Part shown: piece by piece, positions 14,564 through 23,533 of the stretch
How the letters are laid out: each line of letters opens with the position of its first letter
Numbering within the stretch: the stretch's first letter is position 1
From: Latescibacteria bacterium UBA6620
GTDB taxonomy: Bacteria > Latescibacterota > UBA2968
Assembly: GCA_002433075.1 (NCBI GenBank)
Contig: DJHM01000005.1
Coordinates: 3,499 to 36,564, forward strand
Reading direction: 5' to 3'
Length of the DNA stretch: 33,066 nt
Notes under the pieces: generated by a model
What the model was told of the DNA's origin: nothing
The model's database searches: none
Seen by the model: the letters and a program-made list of their open reading frames with translations, nothing else
Program-made: the position numbers and the translations under genes

Positions 14564-16234
14564 TCAACGAGCTCTGTCCACCACGTCCACCCGCGACGCC
14601 TGGCCAGGGTGAGCTCGGTCCTTGAGGGGATTCGACCGCACGACAGGCACGTGAATCAGCGTCGGAACCTCAGATCCCATCGCGGTCAGGATGGCGGGCA
14701 GGATGCCTCCGGGTTCATCGATATACATCGCCTCAGCGCCGAAGGATCTTGCCATCGAGACATAGTCGATCGGACCGAGTTCGCTGGTGATCCCCCGTCC
14801 GAATTGCCCTTCGTGGCCGGTCAGCGTGATGCCCCAGGCTTCGTCGTCAGCCAACACAACGACGAAAGGCAACCCCTGACGGACCGCGGCTTCAAGTTCG
14901 GCAACTGTGAAGGTCAACGCGCCGTCGCCCGACAGCAGGATCACAGGGTGATCGGGGTCGTTCAACCGGGCGGCCATCGCACCGGCGATCCCATAGCCGA
15001 CCACGCCGCTCGTCCCGCACGTCAACCAATGACCCGGATAGCTGTCGTTCAACACCTGGTGTGCCCACTGACCGATGTTGCCGCCATCGATCACCAGTGT
15101 CGTTTCCGGCGTCATCGCCTCCCCGATGGCTTCGACGACATCCAGCGCGTGACAGCCTTCGTCGGGTCGTTGTGCGCCGACGATTTGATCCCTGTAGGCC
15201 TGCTTTCGGCCCTGGGCTTCGATCAACCAGTCGGTCTTCGGAATCACGAACTCGCACGTCACCTCGAGATCTCTCAGAAACGCCGCAGGACTGGCGGTCA
15301 CCGTGACGTGCGCCCCCGTCCCCTGGTCGAGCTCCGCTGGATCGGCGTCCACACGAACAATCGCCGCATTCTCGTCCACCGTCGGAGGCTGAAGGTAACC
15401 CACCCGGTAATCACTACGCGCTCCGAGAACCAGCACAAGATCGGCATCGGCCAGGATTTCGGGCCCTCCCGTCGCCGAACCGATCACCCCCATATAGGAC
15501 GTGTGATCCGACGGGAAACTACCCCGATCCCAGATCGGTACCACCGTAGGGATCGCGAAGCGCTCGCAGAATGTCGCCAGCGCCCGTTCTCCCTTGGCGT
15601 AGTAGACCCCACTCCCGGCTACGATGACCGGACGTTCGGCGTCGGCCATCATCGAAGCGACGCGACTTAACTCCGTCGGCCCGGGCTGACTCTCGGGAAC
15701 AGAAATGGGTCGATGTACGTGAATACCTCCGATAGGCGCTTCGCGTTGCTGGACGTCCAGCGGAAAGGTCAGGTGCACGGGGCCCGGTCGGCCCGAGATC
15801 GCGGCAGAAAAAGCCTCGTGCAGATATTGCCCGATCCGCTCGGGACGATCGATCAGCCGCGAATACTTACAGACAGGGTCCGCCAGCGCGACCTGGTCCA
15901 GATCCTGGAAGTGACCCAGGCCGATCGTTTCCCTGGGCCCGCTGCCCGTGATCAACAGCATCGGCGCCCCGTCGAAATACGCGTTGACGATACCCGTCAT
16001 TGCGTTCACGTGAGCCACTCCACTGCTCACCGCACAAACGCCAACCCTTCGGGACAACCTTCCCGTCGTCTCTGCGATGTAACCTGCGGACTGCTCGTTC
16101 CGCACGTCGACCAGCTGGATCCCCGTGCGATCGAGCGCTTCATCGAGCGGGTCCAATCCGTGACCGCAGAGTGTCGCCACGTGGCGTACTCCCCGACGCC
16201 TCAGCTCTCTGGCCAGTAACTCAGCACCGTTCAT
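14564..16234 (-). CDS. Thiamine pyrophosphate-dependent enzyme (acetolactate synthase-like)
   Basis: A 556-residue three-domain ThDP enzyme of the acetohydroxyacid synthase/benzoylformate decarboxylase group. The N-terminal domain holds the activating glutamate E47 in VDVRNEQSAGY, the central domain is a DHS-like Rossmann fold (VIVAGSGVYYAKGE), and the C-terminal ThDP motif begins GDGALTF and ends LADDEAWG, with Asp where the usual NN pair stands. The start at 16234 is fixed by GGAGGTTTT just upstream; a reading from 16291 would overlap the previous gene. There is no regulatory-subunit gene beside it, so branched-chain synthesis is unlikely; a catabolic decarboxylase or lyase for 2-oxo acids is more plausible (inference). 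Confidence 0.9.
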   Translation of the reverse strand: MNGAELLARELRRRGVRHVATLCGHGLDPLDEALDRTGIQLVDVRNEQSAGYIAETTGRLSRRVGVCAVSSGVAHVNAMTGIVNAYFDGAPMLLITGSGPRETIGLGHFQDLDQVALADPVCKYSRLIDRPERIGQYLHEAFSAAISGRPGPVHLTFPLDVQQREAPIGGIHVHRPISVPESQPGPTELSRVASMMADAERPVIVAGSGVYYAKGERALATFCERFAIPTVVPIWDRGSFPSDHTSYMGVIGSATGGPEILADADLVLVLGARSDYRVGYLQPPTVDENAAIVRVDADPAELDQGTGAHVTVTASPAAFLRDLEVTCEFVIPKTDWLIEAQGRKQAYRDQIVGAQRPDEGCHALDVVEAIGEAMTPETTLVIDGGNIGQWAHQVLNDSYPGHWLTCGTSGVVGYGIAGAMAARLNDPDHPVILLSGDGALTFTVAELEAAVRQGLPFVVVLADDEAWGITLTGHEGQFGRGITSELGPIDYVSMARSFGAEAMYIDEPGGILPAILTAMGSEVPTLIHVPVVRSNPLKDRAHPGQASRVDVVDRAR

Positions 16235-16256
16235 AAAACCTCCAACCGCTCCCTTC

Positions 16257-17315
16257 TCACCTGATCGCCACTTCCTTTCCTCGCTCCGCACTCTCGTAGA
16301 TGCCGTCCAGCATTTTCTGCACCATCAGTCCGTGCTCGGCCGGGGCCATCGTCGGCTTGCCGTGCAGCGAATGGTCTACAAAGTTGCGCATCTTCAGGCC
16401 AAAAATCGAGCCGAAATCCTTGTTCCTCGGAAGCCACCCTGGTTCGCTGTTGATCATATAACCGTTGTCATCCGTATAGAGCTGTACAGGATCCCAACTC
16501 GCTCCACCCTTCTCCCCCATCAGCTGGAAATTCCAGATGTTTTTCGCGATGTGGGCGGCGAAGCTCGACTCGATGTGAATCGTCGCTCCATTCTCGAAAC
16601 GAATCTGGCCGACCGCCAGATCCTCCACAGTGTAGGATTTATGGTCCCAGTTCGGCCACTGACAGGCGACATTCGATTTCTTGTTCCCCAGATACGTATA
16701 GACGTTCCCGCTCGCGGCCACGGGACGGGGCGATCCCATCACATAATGGGTCACCTCCAGAACGTGCACGCCAATATCGATGAGCGGCCCTCCGCCCTGC
16801 AGATCCTTTCGCCCGAACACACCCCAGTTCGGGATTCCCCGCCGGCGCAAAGCCTGCACACGACCATACAGAACTTTCCCCATTCGACCGGAGTCGACCG
16901 CGTTCTTCACGAACTGGGCTTTCGGATCGAATCGCTGTTGAAACCCGATCACGAGTTTCTGATTCGCTTTCTTCGCTGCATCCAGCATCCGCTGGCCTTC
17001 CCGCGCACTCATCGCGAGAGGTTTCTCCACGAGTACATCTGCGCCAGCCCGAAGCGCCGCAATGCTCGTCTCCGCGTGTAAACCGTTGGGAGTACACACG
17101 CTTACCGCATCCGGCTTGATCTTCCGAAGCATCGCCTTGTAATCCGTAAAGGCGTCCGGAATCCCGTATTCGTCACCCAGCCGCTCCATCCCGGCCGTCG
17201 AAATGTCGGCCATCGCCACCATCTCGACATCGTCCATCTTCGAGTACTCTCTCATATGGGTGCCGGCGATCCCACCCGCACCGATGAATGCCACTCTCAG
17301 TTTTTTCTTTGCCAT
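16257..17315 (-). CDS. Gfo/Idh/MocA family oxidoreductase
   Basis: A 352-residue NAD(P)-dependent dehydrogenase with a canonical Rossmann motif (VAFIGAGGIAGTH), ADIST after beta-2, VCTPNGLHA, and an intact EKP motif (E97-K98-P99). The substrate-domain DIGVHVLEVTHYVMG carries the conserved Asp and His. In contrast to the family member at 1160-2251, it has all expected catalytic residues. It probably oxidises a sugar or cyclitol; the substrate is not evident. It ends 22 bases before the ThDP-enzyme start and follows the ceramidase-like gene closely, so the three are likely cotranscribed. The ATG follows GAGGGAGCGG. Confidence 0.93.
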   Translation of the reverse strand: MAKKKLRVAFIGAGGIAGTHMREYSKMDDVEMVAMADISTAGMERLGDEYGIPDAFTDYKAMLRKIKPDAVSVCTPNGLHAETSIAALRAGADVLVEKPLAMSAREGQRMLDAAKKANQKLVIGFQQRFDPKAQFVKNAVDSGRMGKVLYGRVQALRRRGIPNWGVFGRKDLQGGGPLIDIGVHVLEVTHYVMGSPRPVAASGNVYTYLGNKKSNVACQWPNWDHKSYTVEDLAVGQIRFENGATIHIESSFAAHIAKNIWNFQLMGEKGGASWDPVQLYTDDNGYMINSEPGWLPRNKDFGSIFGLKMRNFVDHSLHGKPTMAPAEHGLMVQKMLDGIYESAERGKEVAIR

Positions 17316-17362
17316 CCGTCACCGCTCCCTCGAGTCTCCCGAACGATTTTTTTGTCACCGCC

Positions 17363-18658
17363 TTACGAACGCCTCAACCCGGCCAGCGCCTTCCGGCACA
17401 GCATCAAGAATTCTTTCTCGGACTTCTCGGCAAAGGGCGCCGGCAGGAAGTAGGCCATATGCGAGGTATCCCCTTCGTAGCCACCCTCCCGGATGAGCCG
17501 TGCGGAGCTGATGTAGCCCGGACACGCATTGGTATATCCGGCCGTGGCCACCGGCCCGTCGACCAGAGCACGCGCGGCCAGCCCCAGGTCGGCACACACC
17601 TCTCCCTCCAGCCAGAACTGAGTGAATTCACCCAACCTCCACGCCTGAACGTCGTATTCGACCGACGTACGTCGATCAGGATAAGCCACGGACTGCCGGG
17701 CCCACCACGTCAGGTGCGAAGCCGTGTCGCCGCTCAACGCCAGGTCACGCGTGGCGGACCGGGACCTAGCTCGCTTCAGGCTGAGTGTCCCCGATGCGAT
17801 TGTCGTCCGCAACTTCGGCGTAAGTGACACGAAAGTTCCCTGCTCAAGGCTCTTCACCACCTGTCGGCCCAGCCGAACACCTGCCCTTCGGCTACGCGCA
17901 GGGTCCCTAGAAAACGCATACTCTCCCGTTGCCCGGTCTCGATAGACCACGTTGGCGTCCGCCCCACAGCCCTTGGCAAACAGCACCCGCGAATCATCCA
18001 CCCTCGACTCGATATACCGCCGCATCGCGCCAGGCCAATCCGGCGACCACTTGTGATACGTGCCGGTACTCGTCGGATGACAGGCGTGATTCACAAGGAC
18101 GACCCGGAGCGGGGATCGGCGTCGCGTGATCCGAAGAATCGGCGTGTGGCGATCGTAGACTCCGTCCGGATTCGGACCGGATCGCACGCCGTCGGCAGTC
18201 ACACGTCTTCGATTCATCCCGATCTGGGCGGATGTTTCTCCGAATTCCACCTCCGAAGGAGACAGTGACTTTACCGCCTCCCCAACCAGGTCGACCAGCT
18301 GCGTCTCGAGACGAGCAAGATACCAGACACTCAATCCGCCAACCGCGAAGTTTAGTCCGAAGTTCACGGCCGGACCGCAGTGTGTGTGCGAACACGGGAA
18401 GGCAACGGAGGGGGGGGCAATCCCGTACTTCAGTTCGATGCTGTGTCGAAACGCATCGACCAGGACACGTGAATATCCCAGGACATCGCTGGTCACGATC
18501 GCTACGCGATCTCCCATCCCGTCCTCGAGCACGACAGCCTGAGCCCTCAGCGGAGAAACCATGCCGGCCGCGTAACGCTCGCGTCCGAACCCCGACATCA
18601 TCGCCTCGCCGATGGCGGGCGTGATGTCCGCTTCAGCGTAACCTGTTTTCCAACCCAA
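17363..18658 (-). CDS. Neutral/alkaline ceramidase-like N-terminal domain protein
   Basis: A 431-residue protein resembling the catalytic N-terminal domain of neutral/alkaline non-lysosomal ceramidases. The opening GYAEADITP matches the typical start of that domain. FPCSHTHCGPA (zinc-binding His pair region), VVLVNHACHPTS (further metal His) and FAKGCGADANV are family blocks. The C-terminal Ig-like domain of full ceramidases (about 650-700 residues) is absent, as in many bacterial homologues with unknown substrates. The TTG at 18658 with GAGG 6 bases upstream is my preferred start, because reading further upstream runs through a terminator hairpin. No secretion signal is visible from that start. 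Confidence 0.83.
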   Translation of the reverse strand: MGWKTGYAEADITPAIGEAMMSGFGRERYAAGMVSPLRAQAVVLEDGMGDRVAIVTSDVLGYSRVLVDAFRHSIELKYGIAPPSVAFPCSHTHCGPAVNFGLNFAVGGLSVWYLARLETQLVDLVGEAVKSLSPSEVEFGETSAQIGMNRRRVTADGVRSGPNPDGVYDRHTPILRITRRRSPLRVVLVNHACHPTSTGTYHKWSPDWPGAMRRYIESRVDDSRVLFAKGCGADANVVYRDRATGEYAFSRDPARSRRAGVRLGRQVVKSLEQGTFVSLTPKLRTTIASGTLSLKRARSRSATRDLALSGDTASHLTWWARQSVAYPDRRTSVEYDVQAWRLGEFTQFWLEGEVCADLGLAARALVDGPVATAGYTNACPGYISSARLIREGGYEGDTSHMAYFLPAPFAEKSEKEFLMLCRKALAGLRRS

Positions 18659-18714
18659 CCTGTCCCTCGTTTCGTTTGGCGGGGCTTCAATGAAAGTCCC
18701 ACATCCGAGCCACG

Positions 18715-18746
18715 CAAACAAAAAGCCCCGAGCAGCGGCCCGGGGC
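18715..18746 (-). terminator. Hairpin terminator downstream of the decayed acetyltransferase
   Basis: GCCCCG (18725-18730) and CGGGGC (18741-18746) form the outer stem, extendable with one mismatch; on the minus strand it is followed by TTTTTG. It lies between the GNAT remnant and the ceramidase-like gene, marking the start of the 12190-18658 transcription unit. Confidence 0.8.
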
Positions 18747-18869
18747 ACGTTGTCATTGCATCTCACTCGGGGCCCGGAACACTCGGGCCCCGAACTCTCA
18801 TTCGATCAGGTCACTCCCATCACACAGGGTTCCGAGATCGGTGGCCTTCGGACGATTTCATCACGGATG

Positions 18870-19251
18870 TCATCCTGCCTCCTTCGTGAGGTCCAGCCGA
18901 TAGCGAACCAGAATTCGACCGGTAGCCGTCCCGTCATCGAACTCTTCCTGCTCCTCGAAGCCTGCACTTCGATACATCCGGCGCGCCGGCTCGAAGAACG
19001 GATGGGTTCCCGTAACAACCACCATCTGCTTGATCCCTTTTCCATCGATGCGTCTCAAGACCTCTCGCACCTAGGCCAGCCCGATCCCTTTCCCCCCGTG
19101 CCGGGGCAAGATTCAATTTCGTCCCACCGTCGATCAAAGTCAGGAAATCTTCGTCTTCGGGATCTTCGTCGAGTTCGTCGAAAACCTGATCGTCGTATTT
19201 CTGCCAGTCGCTCCTGTCGCAGGGTTCGGTGGTTCTGAAACTCAGGTTCAC
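18870..19251 (-). pseudogene. Decayed GNAT acetyltransferase, probably a composite remnant
   Basis: The C-terminal half of a GNAT domain is clear in one frame: VREVLRRIDGKGIKQMVV, then FFEPARRMYRSAGFEEQ. The acetyl-CoA motif just before it, HGGKGIGLA, lies in the same frame but is cut by an in-frame TAG (19073-19071). The sequence further upstream is in another frame, with the shift near a G6 run at about 19105. The N-terminal part (SFRTTEPCDRSDW, then DEDFLTLIDGG) does not look like GNAT beta-1 to beta-3, and about 40 residues expected before motif A are absent. This suggests an internal deletion or fusion of two remnants. The open frame continues upstream to about 19330 without a start codon other than GTG at 19251. 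Confidence 0.78.
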
Positions 19252-19389
19252 GGACGGCCTGTCGATCAGCGGGTTCTCATCGCAGCAAACGTCCCAAGAT
19301 AGGAAATCGGGACACCCGGGCCAAGTTCACGGCTTCACATCGGACGTCGCTGAATTATGGACGTTCTGAACAGCGCTGTACCGTTGCCC

Positions 19390-20697
19390 TTACGTCAGGT
19401 CCGCAGGCCACCACTGAATCGCCACGGCTGTGACGTCGTCCAATTGCGATGCACTCCCCCTGAAGGTGCTGAGGTCCGCCATCAAAGCATTAAGAACGTC
19501 ATCAGCCCCCGAGTTCCCCGACCGTTCGAACGAAACGACCTTGTCCCATCGCCCCTCGCGAAGGGTATGGAAACCTCCCAAGGTAGACGCCCACAGGTCC
19601 CCCTCCGAGGATTTCTCGATTCGTACCGGGAACCGTTGTGCGTCGAAGGGCGCTCTGTGGACCACCCATCCTGTGGCTGCGTATCGAGCTGCGCCCCCTC
19701 GGGTGCCGATCCAGGTTGTACCGTCGGTCGCACTCAAAATTGCGAGCACAGCCGTTGCTGGGAAGGGCCTCCTTTTCTGTAAATCGTTCGAAGCGTCTGT
19801 CTGTAACCTCAAAGTGGCCGCACCCATCGGTGTACCGATCCAGATCTTCGCGCCATTGCCAGCTTCGATGGTTTCGATCGCGTTCGAGGGCAGGCCATCC
19901 TCGACGCGATAGCTCGACCAGCAGCCCTCATACACCCAGAGCCCGTTGTCCTGTGTGCCAAACCAGACGCAACCGTCTTTATCCGCCTCGATGGAAATCA
20001 CATCGAGACCGGAAGGGTTTGGGCCGCCCTGCTCGACCACGTACCATCGGGATCCCACCGACTCGGACTGTGGGCCGTGATTCGCGGGCCACGCAGACCA
20101 AGAATGGCGAGAGCACTCCCGTCCGGCAGAATCGCCGCAGCCTCGACGTCGTTCGAATTCAGGCCCTCATCTGTGCCCAGCCTCGAAAGTCGCCCATCCT
20201 CCCCCTCGAGGAAGAGCCCTCCACCACGCGTACCAATCGCGACGGTACCGTCCAGTTCGAACAGCACGCCGACCAGAGTGTTACGCCGATCGCCTTCGAG
20301 AATGACGGGTAGCCAGCGGCCGTCTTCGAAGTAGGCGAGCCAGCCTTGTCTGAACCCCCGGAACCCATCTCCAGATGCGGCCCAGAGCCGTCCCTTCCGA
20401 TCGACCATCAGGAGGGTGACCAGGGCACCCGGAAGCCCGTTCCCTTCCGTGTAATGCGTCCAGTTTACGCCGTCGTACCGACTCACACCGTAGGCCGCGC
20501 CGAACCAGATCGAGCCGTCCTGCGCCTCGACGATGGATGTGACATAGTTGTGCAATAGCCCCTGCTCCCGTCGGAACATGGACCACGCGTGTACGGATTC
20601 CTGGCTTCGAATTTGATCCGGGATCAGAAGGAGGCAGAGAAAGAACAGGAAGGATATCGAAACTCCTGGGATCGAACCGGCAGGCTTTGCGCAAAGA
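19390..20697 (-). pseudogene. Two-component-regulator-type beta-propeller sensor, frameshifted and fused to a SpoIIE phosphatase tail
   Basis: Two frames together encode a run of propeller repeats (GSIWFGAAYGVSRYDG, then GCVWFGTQDNGLWVYEG, then KIWIGTPMG and TTWIGTRGG), as in periplasmic ligand-binding sensor domains. The frame switches at about 20100. Upstream of the ATG at 20579 the frame stays open to about 20720 and encodes a hydrophobic signal-like stretch (FLFFLCLLLIPDQ), but no start codon precedes it. The last 40 residues (DVLNALMADLSTF, then LDDVTAVAIQ) match the end of PP2C/SpoIIE phosphatases, while the transmembrane region and the rest of the phosphatase are gone. Hence an ancestral propeller-TM-SpoIIE sensor with an internal deletion, a frameshift and a lost start. 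Function is presumably lost. Confidence 0.82.
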
Positions 20698-20797
20698 TAC
20701 GGAAACGGTTCTGGGCGAGAAATCTATGTTTTGGAACACGGAAGCGAAAAGTGGCCTCGGGGCCATTTTTGGAGATCTCACCCGGTTCTCGCAATCC

Positions 20798-21592
20798 TCA
20801 TCGCCTCACGATTTCTGAATTTTGCGCCCACACCGGGTAGTGGTCGTGAACCACGGTATCGGCTCTTGGCTTCCCAAGTGGCTGAGGCGGAACTTTAAAC
20901 CCCCCCCGGGTACCGACGAGTTCGCACAACACATTGCGTAGTCCGACAGATCGCAGAAGTCGTGCCGAAGGCACATTCCAGGGCGACGTTCGCGCGTGCA
21001 CAAGTCCGCCCTGTTCTATGATCCACCGATACGCTGCTTTCATCACAGCGCCTCCCAGCCCACGCAACCCGGTATCCGGAGCGACGTCCACATCGATCTC
21101 GAATACGGGGGCTCCGATGTCTCGTACCGTCGTCAGCGCGACGAGTCGACCGCCCTCCACGATCCCGAAATTCGCAGCCGAAGTGCGCCAGTCACAATGC
21201 CAAAACACCTCAGGGTCCGCGATCGCGTCGACACGATCTCTCGACAGCGCCTCCGCCTGCCCATCCCCGGATCGAACCGTGCGTTCGTCACCGAAATACC
21301 AGAAGGTCGGTCCCCAGACGCTGACTCCTTGTTCGAGGGTCACGCGAGAGAGCTCGTAAGCGCCCAGCACGGAGTAGAGTTCGTCGTTCGAGAGCCCATC
21401 GGCGACCTTACGCACGGGTTCAACCAGCCCGCCAGGCACTCGAACCATTGAGTCTTCGCCGATCCGGAAGGCGAGCATCGGTTCAGGGAAGGCCTCTTCG
21501 TCCCCCGCTTTCACTCCCGGCTCCAGAGCAGACCCCAGGCGGGCCACCAGCCATTCGTGCAGACCTGAATAATCTGATATGTTGGCCGTCAA
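20798..21592 (-). CDS. GNAT family N-acetyltransferase
   Basis: A 264-residue protein with a C-terminal GNAT fold: IDVDVAPDTGLRGLGGAVM is the acetyl-CoA-binding motif A (RGLGG in place of RGKG), and ARTSPWNVPSARLLRSVGL is motif B. The N-terminal 140 residues are an unassigned domain, a layout seen in larger GNAT proteins. The start is TTG, preceded by GGGAGGGCAG. The acceptor substrate is unknown. Unlike the remnants on its left side this gene is intact, although the motif A basic residue replacement could weaken CoA binding. Confidence 0.82.
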   Translation of the reverse strand: MTANISDYSGLHEWLVARLGSALEPGVKAGDEEAFPEPMLAFRIGEDSMVRVPGGLVEPVRKVADGLSNDELYSVLGAYELSRVTLEQGVSVWGPTFWYFGDERTVRSGDGQAEALSRDRVDAIADPEVFWHCDWRTSAANFGIVEGGRLVALTTVRDIGAPVFEIDVDVAPDTGLRGLGGAVMKAAYRWIIEQGGLVHARTSPWNVPSARLLRSVGLRNVLCELVGTRGGFKVPPQPLGKPRADTVVHDHYPVWAQNSEIVRR

Positions 21593-21684
21593 CTGCCCTC
21601 CCAGGCAAGGCTCTGCGACTAGTCCAGGGACCGGCGGCTACGTCGCAGCCGGAGGCCCCGGATTCCGAAAGGAGACGAATAAGC

Positions 21685-21740
21685 CTTCTCTTCTTCTCCC
21701 CTTCTCTACTTCTCCACTTTTCCCCTCAGCTTCTCAATCC
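21685..21740. repeat. Octamer array (CTTCTCNN) spanning the stop codon of the isomerase gene
   Basis: Seven consecutive 8-bp units on the plus strand: CTTCTCTT, CTTCTCCC, CTTCTCTA, CTTCTCCA, CTTTTCCC, CTCAGCTT, CTCAATCC. The TAG stop (21708-21706) is within the third unit, so the C-terminal residues of the isomerase (KLRGKVEK) are encoded by repeat sequence. Confidence 0.75.
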
Positions 21741-22530
21741 CCATCTTCGCCGCCCATTCCGGTCCCCGATCCCAGTAACTCTGATTGAACAACTCCACGG
21801 AAAGCATCCCGTCGAAGCCGATCCGGTTTAGATTCGAGACAATTTCATCCCACGGGGCAAGTCCGTCACCGGGAAAAACCCGGTCCGCATCGCTGATTGT
21901 ATCGCGACCGGGCGATGCCGGATAATCGTTCACGTGAACGAGCCCCAGACGTCCGGCGCCGATCTGGTCGAAGCCGCGATGATGACCGCTCCCCTTGTAC
22001 ATGTGGAAGACATCGGCCAGGATCTGAACATCGGGGCGTCCGCATTCCGCTGCAACCAGCAAGGCTTCGCCCGTTCTACCGAGCGTCTTCGCAATTCCCC
22101 AGTACTCGAGCAGCGGCGTGATCCCGTACTCCTTCGCGATATCGACCACGCTCGCGTAGCGCTCCGCCACTTCGAAGATGTCGACAGATCGATCGTGGAT
22201 TCCGCGCGGCGGGGCGGCGAGGAAGGAACAACCCAATCGTCGTGCAAGCTCGAGACAACGCCTCAACTCACTCAAACCCGCCTCACGACGATCGTCTTCG
22301 GGTACAGCCCACTCGGGGAACGCGATCAGATTCACGATCCGAAGCCCACGGTCCTGAGCCTTTTCACGAATGTCGTCCAACGACCCGCCCGACTCGACAA
22401 ACGCATCTATTTCGTCCGCCCAGGGTTCGATTCCCTCGTACCCCGCATCCGCTGCGACATCGATCGTATCGAGCGGCGAAGTTCCCTCCGACCGGATCGT
22501 GCTCGTGTTCAAACAGTACTTGAACGGCAT
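21706..22530 (-). CDS. Sugar phosphate isomerase/epimerase (xylose isomerase-like TIM barrel)
   Basis: A 274-residue AP endonuclease family 2/xylose-isomerase-like TIM barrel. The metal site is visible as EYWG (Glu), LADVFHMYKG (Asp, His), LVHVNDYP (His, Asp) and SVELFNQ (Glu). GYEGIEPWADE is the usual strand-2 Glu segment. The ATG at 22530 begins the conserved KYCLNTSTI strand; reading from 22770 would cover the thioredoxin gene. Members isomerise or epimerise keto sugars, tagatose or inositol derivatives. It begins 29 bases past the thioredoxin-like stop, so the two may be cotranscribed although unrelated in function. Confidence 0.9.
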   Translation of the reverse strand: MPFKYCLNTSTIRSEGTSPLDTIDVAADAGYEGIEPWADEIDAFVESGGSLDDIREKAQDRGLRIVNLIAFPEWAVPEDDRREAGLSELRRCLELARRLGCSFLAAPPRGIHDRSVDIFEVAERYASVVDIAKEYGITPLLEYWGIAKTLGRTGEALLVAAECGRPDVQILADVFHMYKGSGHHRGFDQIGAGRLGLVHVNDYPASPGRDTISDADRVFPGDGLAPWDEIVSNLNRIGFDGMLSVELFNQSYWDRGPEWAAKMGIEKLRGKVEK

Positions 22531-22559
22531 TGTCTGCTGGTCCCTCCAGGTGGATGTAC

Positions 22560-23366
22560 CTAGAACAAGGCGGACGAAAACGCACGCCGCCTGGACTGTG
22601 TAATCTCGTGCCCTTCTCCGAGCAGCTTGAACAGCGCGATGCACGCCCTTCGGGGACCGTCGTCGTCGATTTCTCTGGATCCAGTCTGGATCGTCTCGAT
22701 CCATCGGTCCAGTGCAGTCGCGTAATCGGCTGACCCGAGCGCGACATTCCCTGCCACGTACAGATCCCAACCGTTGCTCGACTCAACGGGTTCGGTCAAC
22801 GAGGCCAGTCTGCCGAGCGTCCGGATCGCATCCGCGTCCTCGAACGACGAATGACCCGGTTCGATCGATTCCACGAGGCCAAGGGCTCTCTCACTGTCTT
22901 CCTGGAAGATCAAACGCGCCAGCCGGATCGCGAAATCCATCTGGTCTGGTGCATCCTGAATGCAGGACTCGAGACTGGACCGCGCCTGATCCAGGTTTCC
23001 GGCCTCGATTAGGGCATCCACCCGGGCGATTGCGTCCTTGTCAGCTGACGGAAGATGCTCGTCGAGCCATTGCTTGACCTGAGGCTTCGGCAGAGCTCCG
23101 GTGAACTCCGCGATAACCCTCCCCTTGCTGAACAGCTTGCACGCAGGAATCCCTCGAACCTGATAGGCCTGCGCGGCTTCCTGGTCTTTGTCCACGTTGA
23201 CCTTGACCAGGCGCCAGGCACCATCGGCTTCACCTGCGAGATCTTCGAGGACAGGACCCAGCGCCCGGCACGGACCGCACCATTCCGCCCAGAAATCCAC
23301 AAGAATGGGACAGTCTTCGCTCGCCTTGATCACGTCCTTCTCGAATGACGTGTAAACGGCCTCCAT
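22560..23366 (-). CDS. ybbN: Thioredoxin-TPR protein of YbbN/CnoX type
   Basis: A 268-residue protein with an N-terminal thioredoxin domain (DFWAEWCGPCRALGP, with the redox-active CGPC; the cis-Pro in RGIPACKLF) and a C-terminal alpha-helical TPR-like region (about residues 115-268) as in YbbN/CnoX. In E. coli this protein is a chaperone-holdase that hands clients to DnaK and GroEL. Here the CGPC motif is kept, so disulfide reductase activity is likely too. The last helices end RRRAFSSALF. It starts at ATG with an excellent GGAGGTTAG ribosome-binding site, and is probably cytoplasmic. No nearby chaperone genes are seen. Confidence 0.9.
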   Translation of the reverse strand: MEAVYTSFEKDVIKASEDCPILVDFWAEWCGPCRALGPVLEDLAGEADGAWRLVKVNVDKDQEAAQAYQVRGIPACKLFSKGRVIAEFTGALPKPQVKQWLDEHLPSADKDAIARVDALIEAGNLDQARSSLESCIQDAPDQMDFAIRLARLIFQEDSERALGLVESIEPGHSSFEDADAIRTLGRLASLTEPVESSNGWDLYVAGNVALGSADYATALDRWIETIQTGSREIDDDGPRRACIALFKLLGEGHEITQSRRRAFSSALF

Positions 23367-23533
23367 CTAACCTCCTGCGTCTTTGGTCGAGAGGTGAATC
23401 GCCCAAAGGCGAATAAAATGACTCAGGACCCTGCCCTCGTCCAGTTTCCTCTGTGCCATCTACCTGTCGCAGTTATCACCGAGATCTGGAGGAAAACTCC
23501 AGCCTCGTTCATTCGACTGCCCCACCGCACCTG

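Noticed and set aside
18659..18766. Extended start and lipoprotein-like signal for the ceramidase-like protein (FLFAWLGCG)
   Set aside because: The extension is encoded by the terminator stem and its T-run, and the WLGC segment does not fit a standard lipobox.
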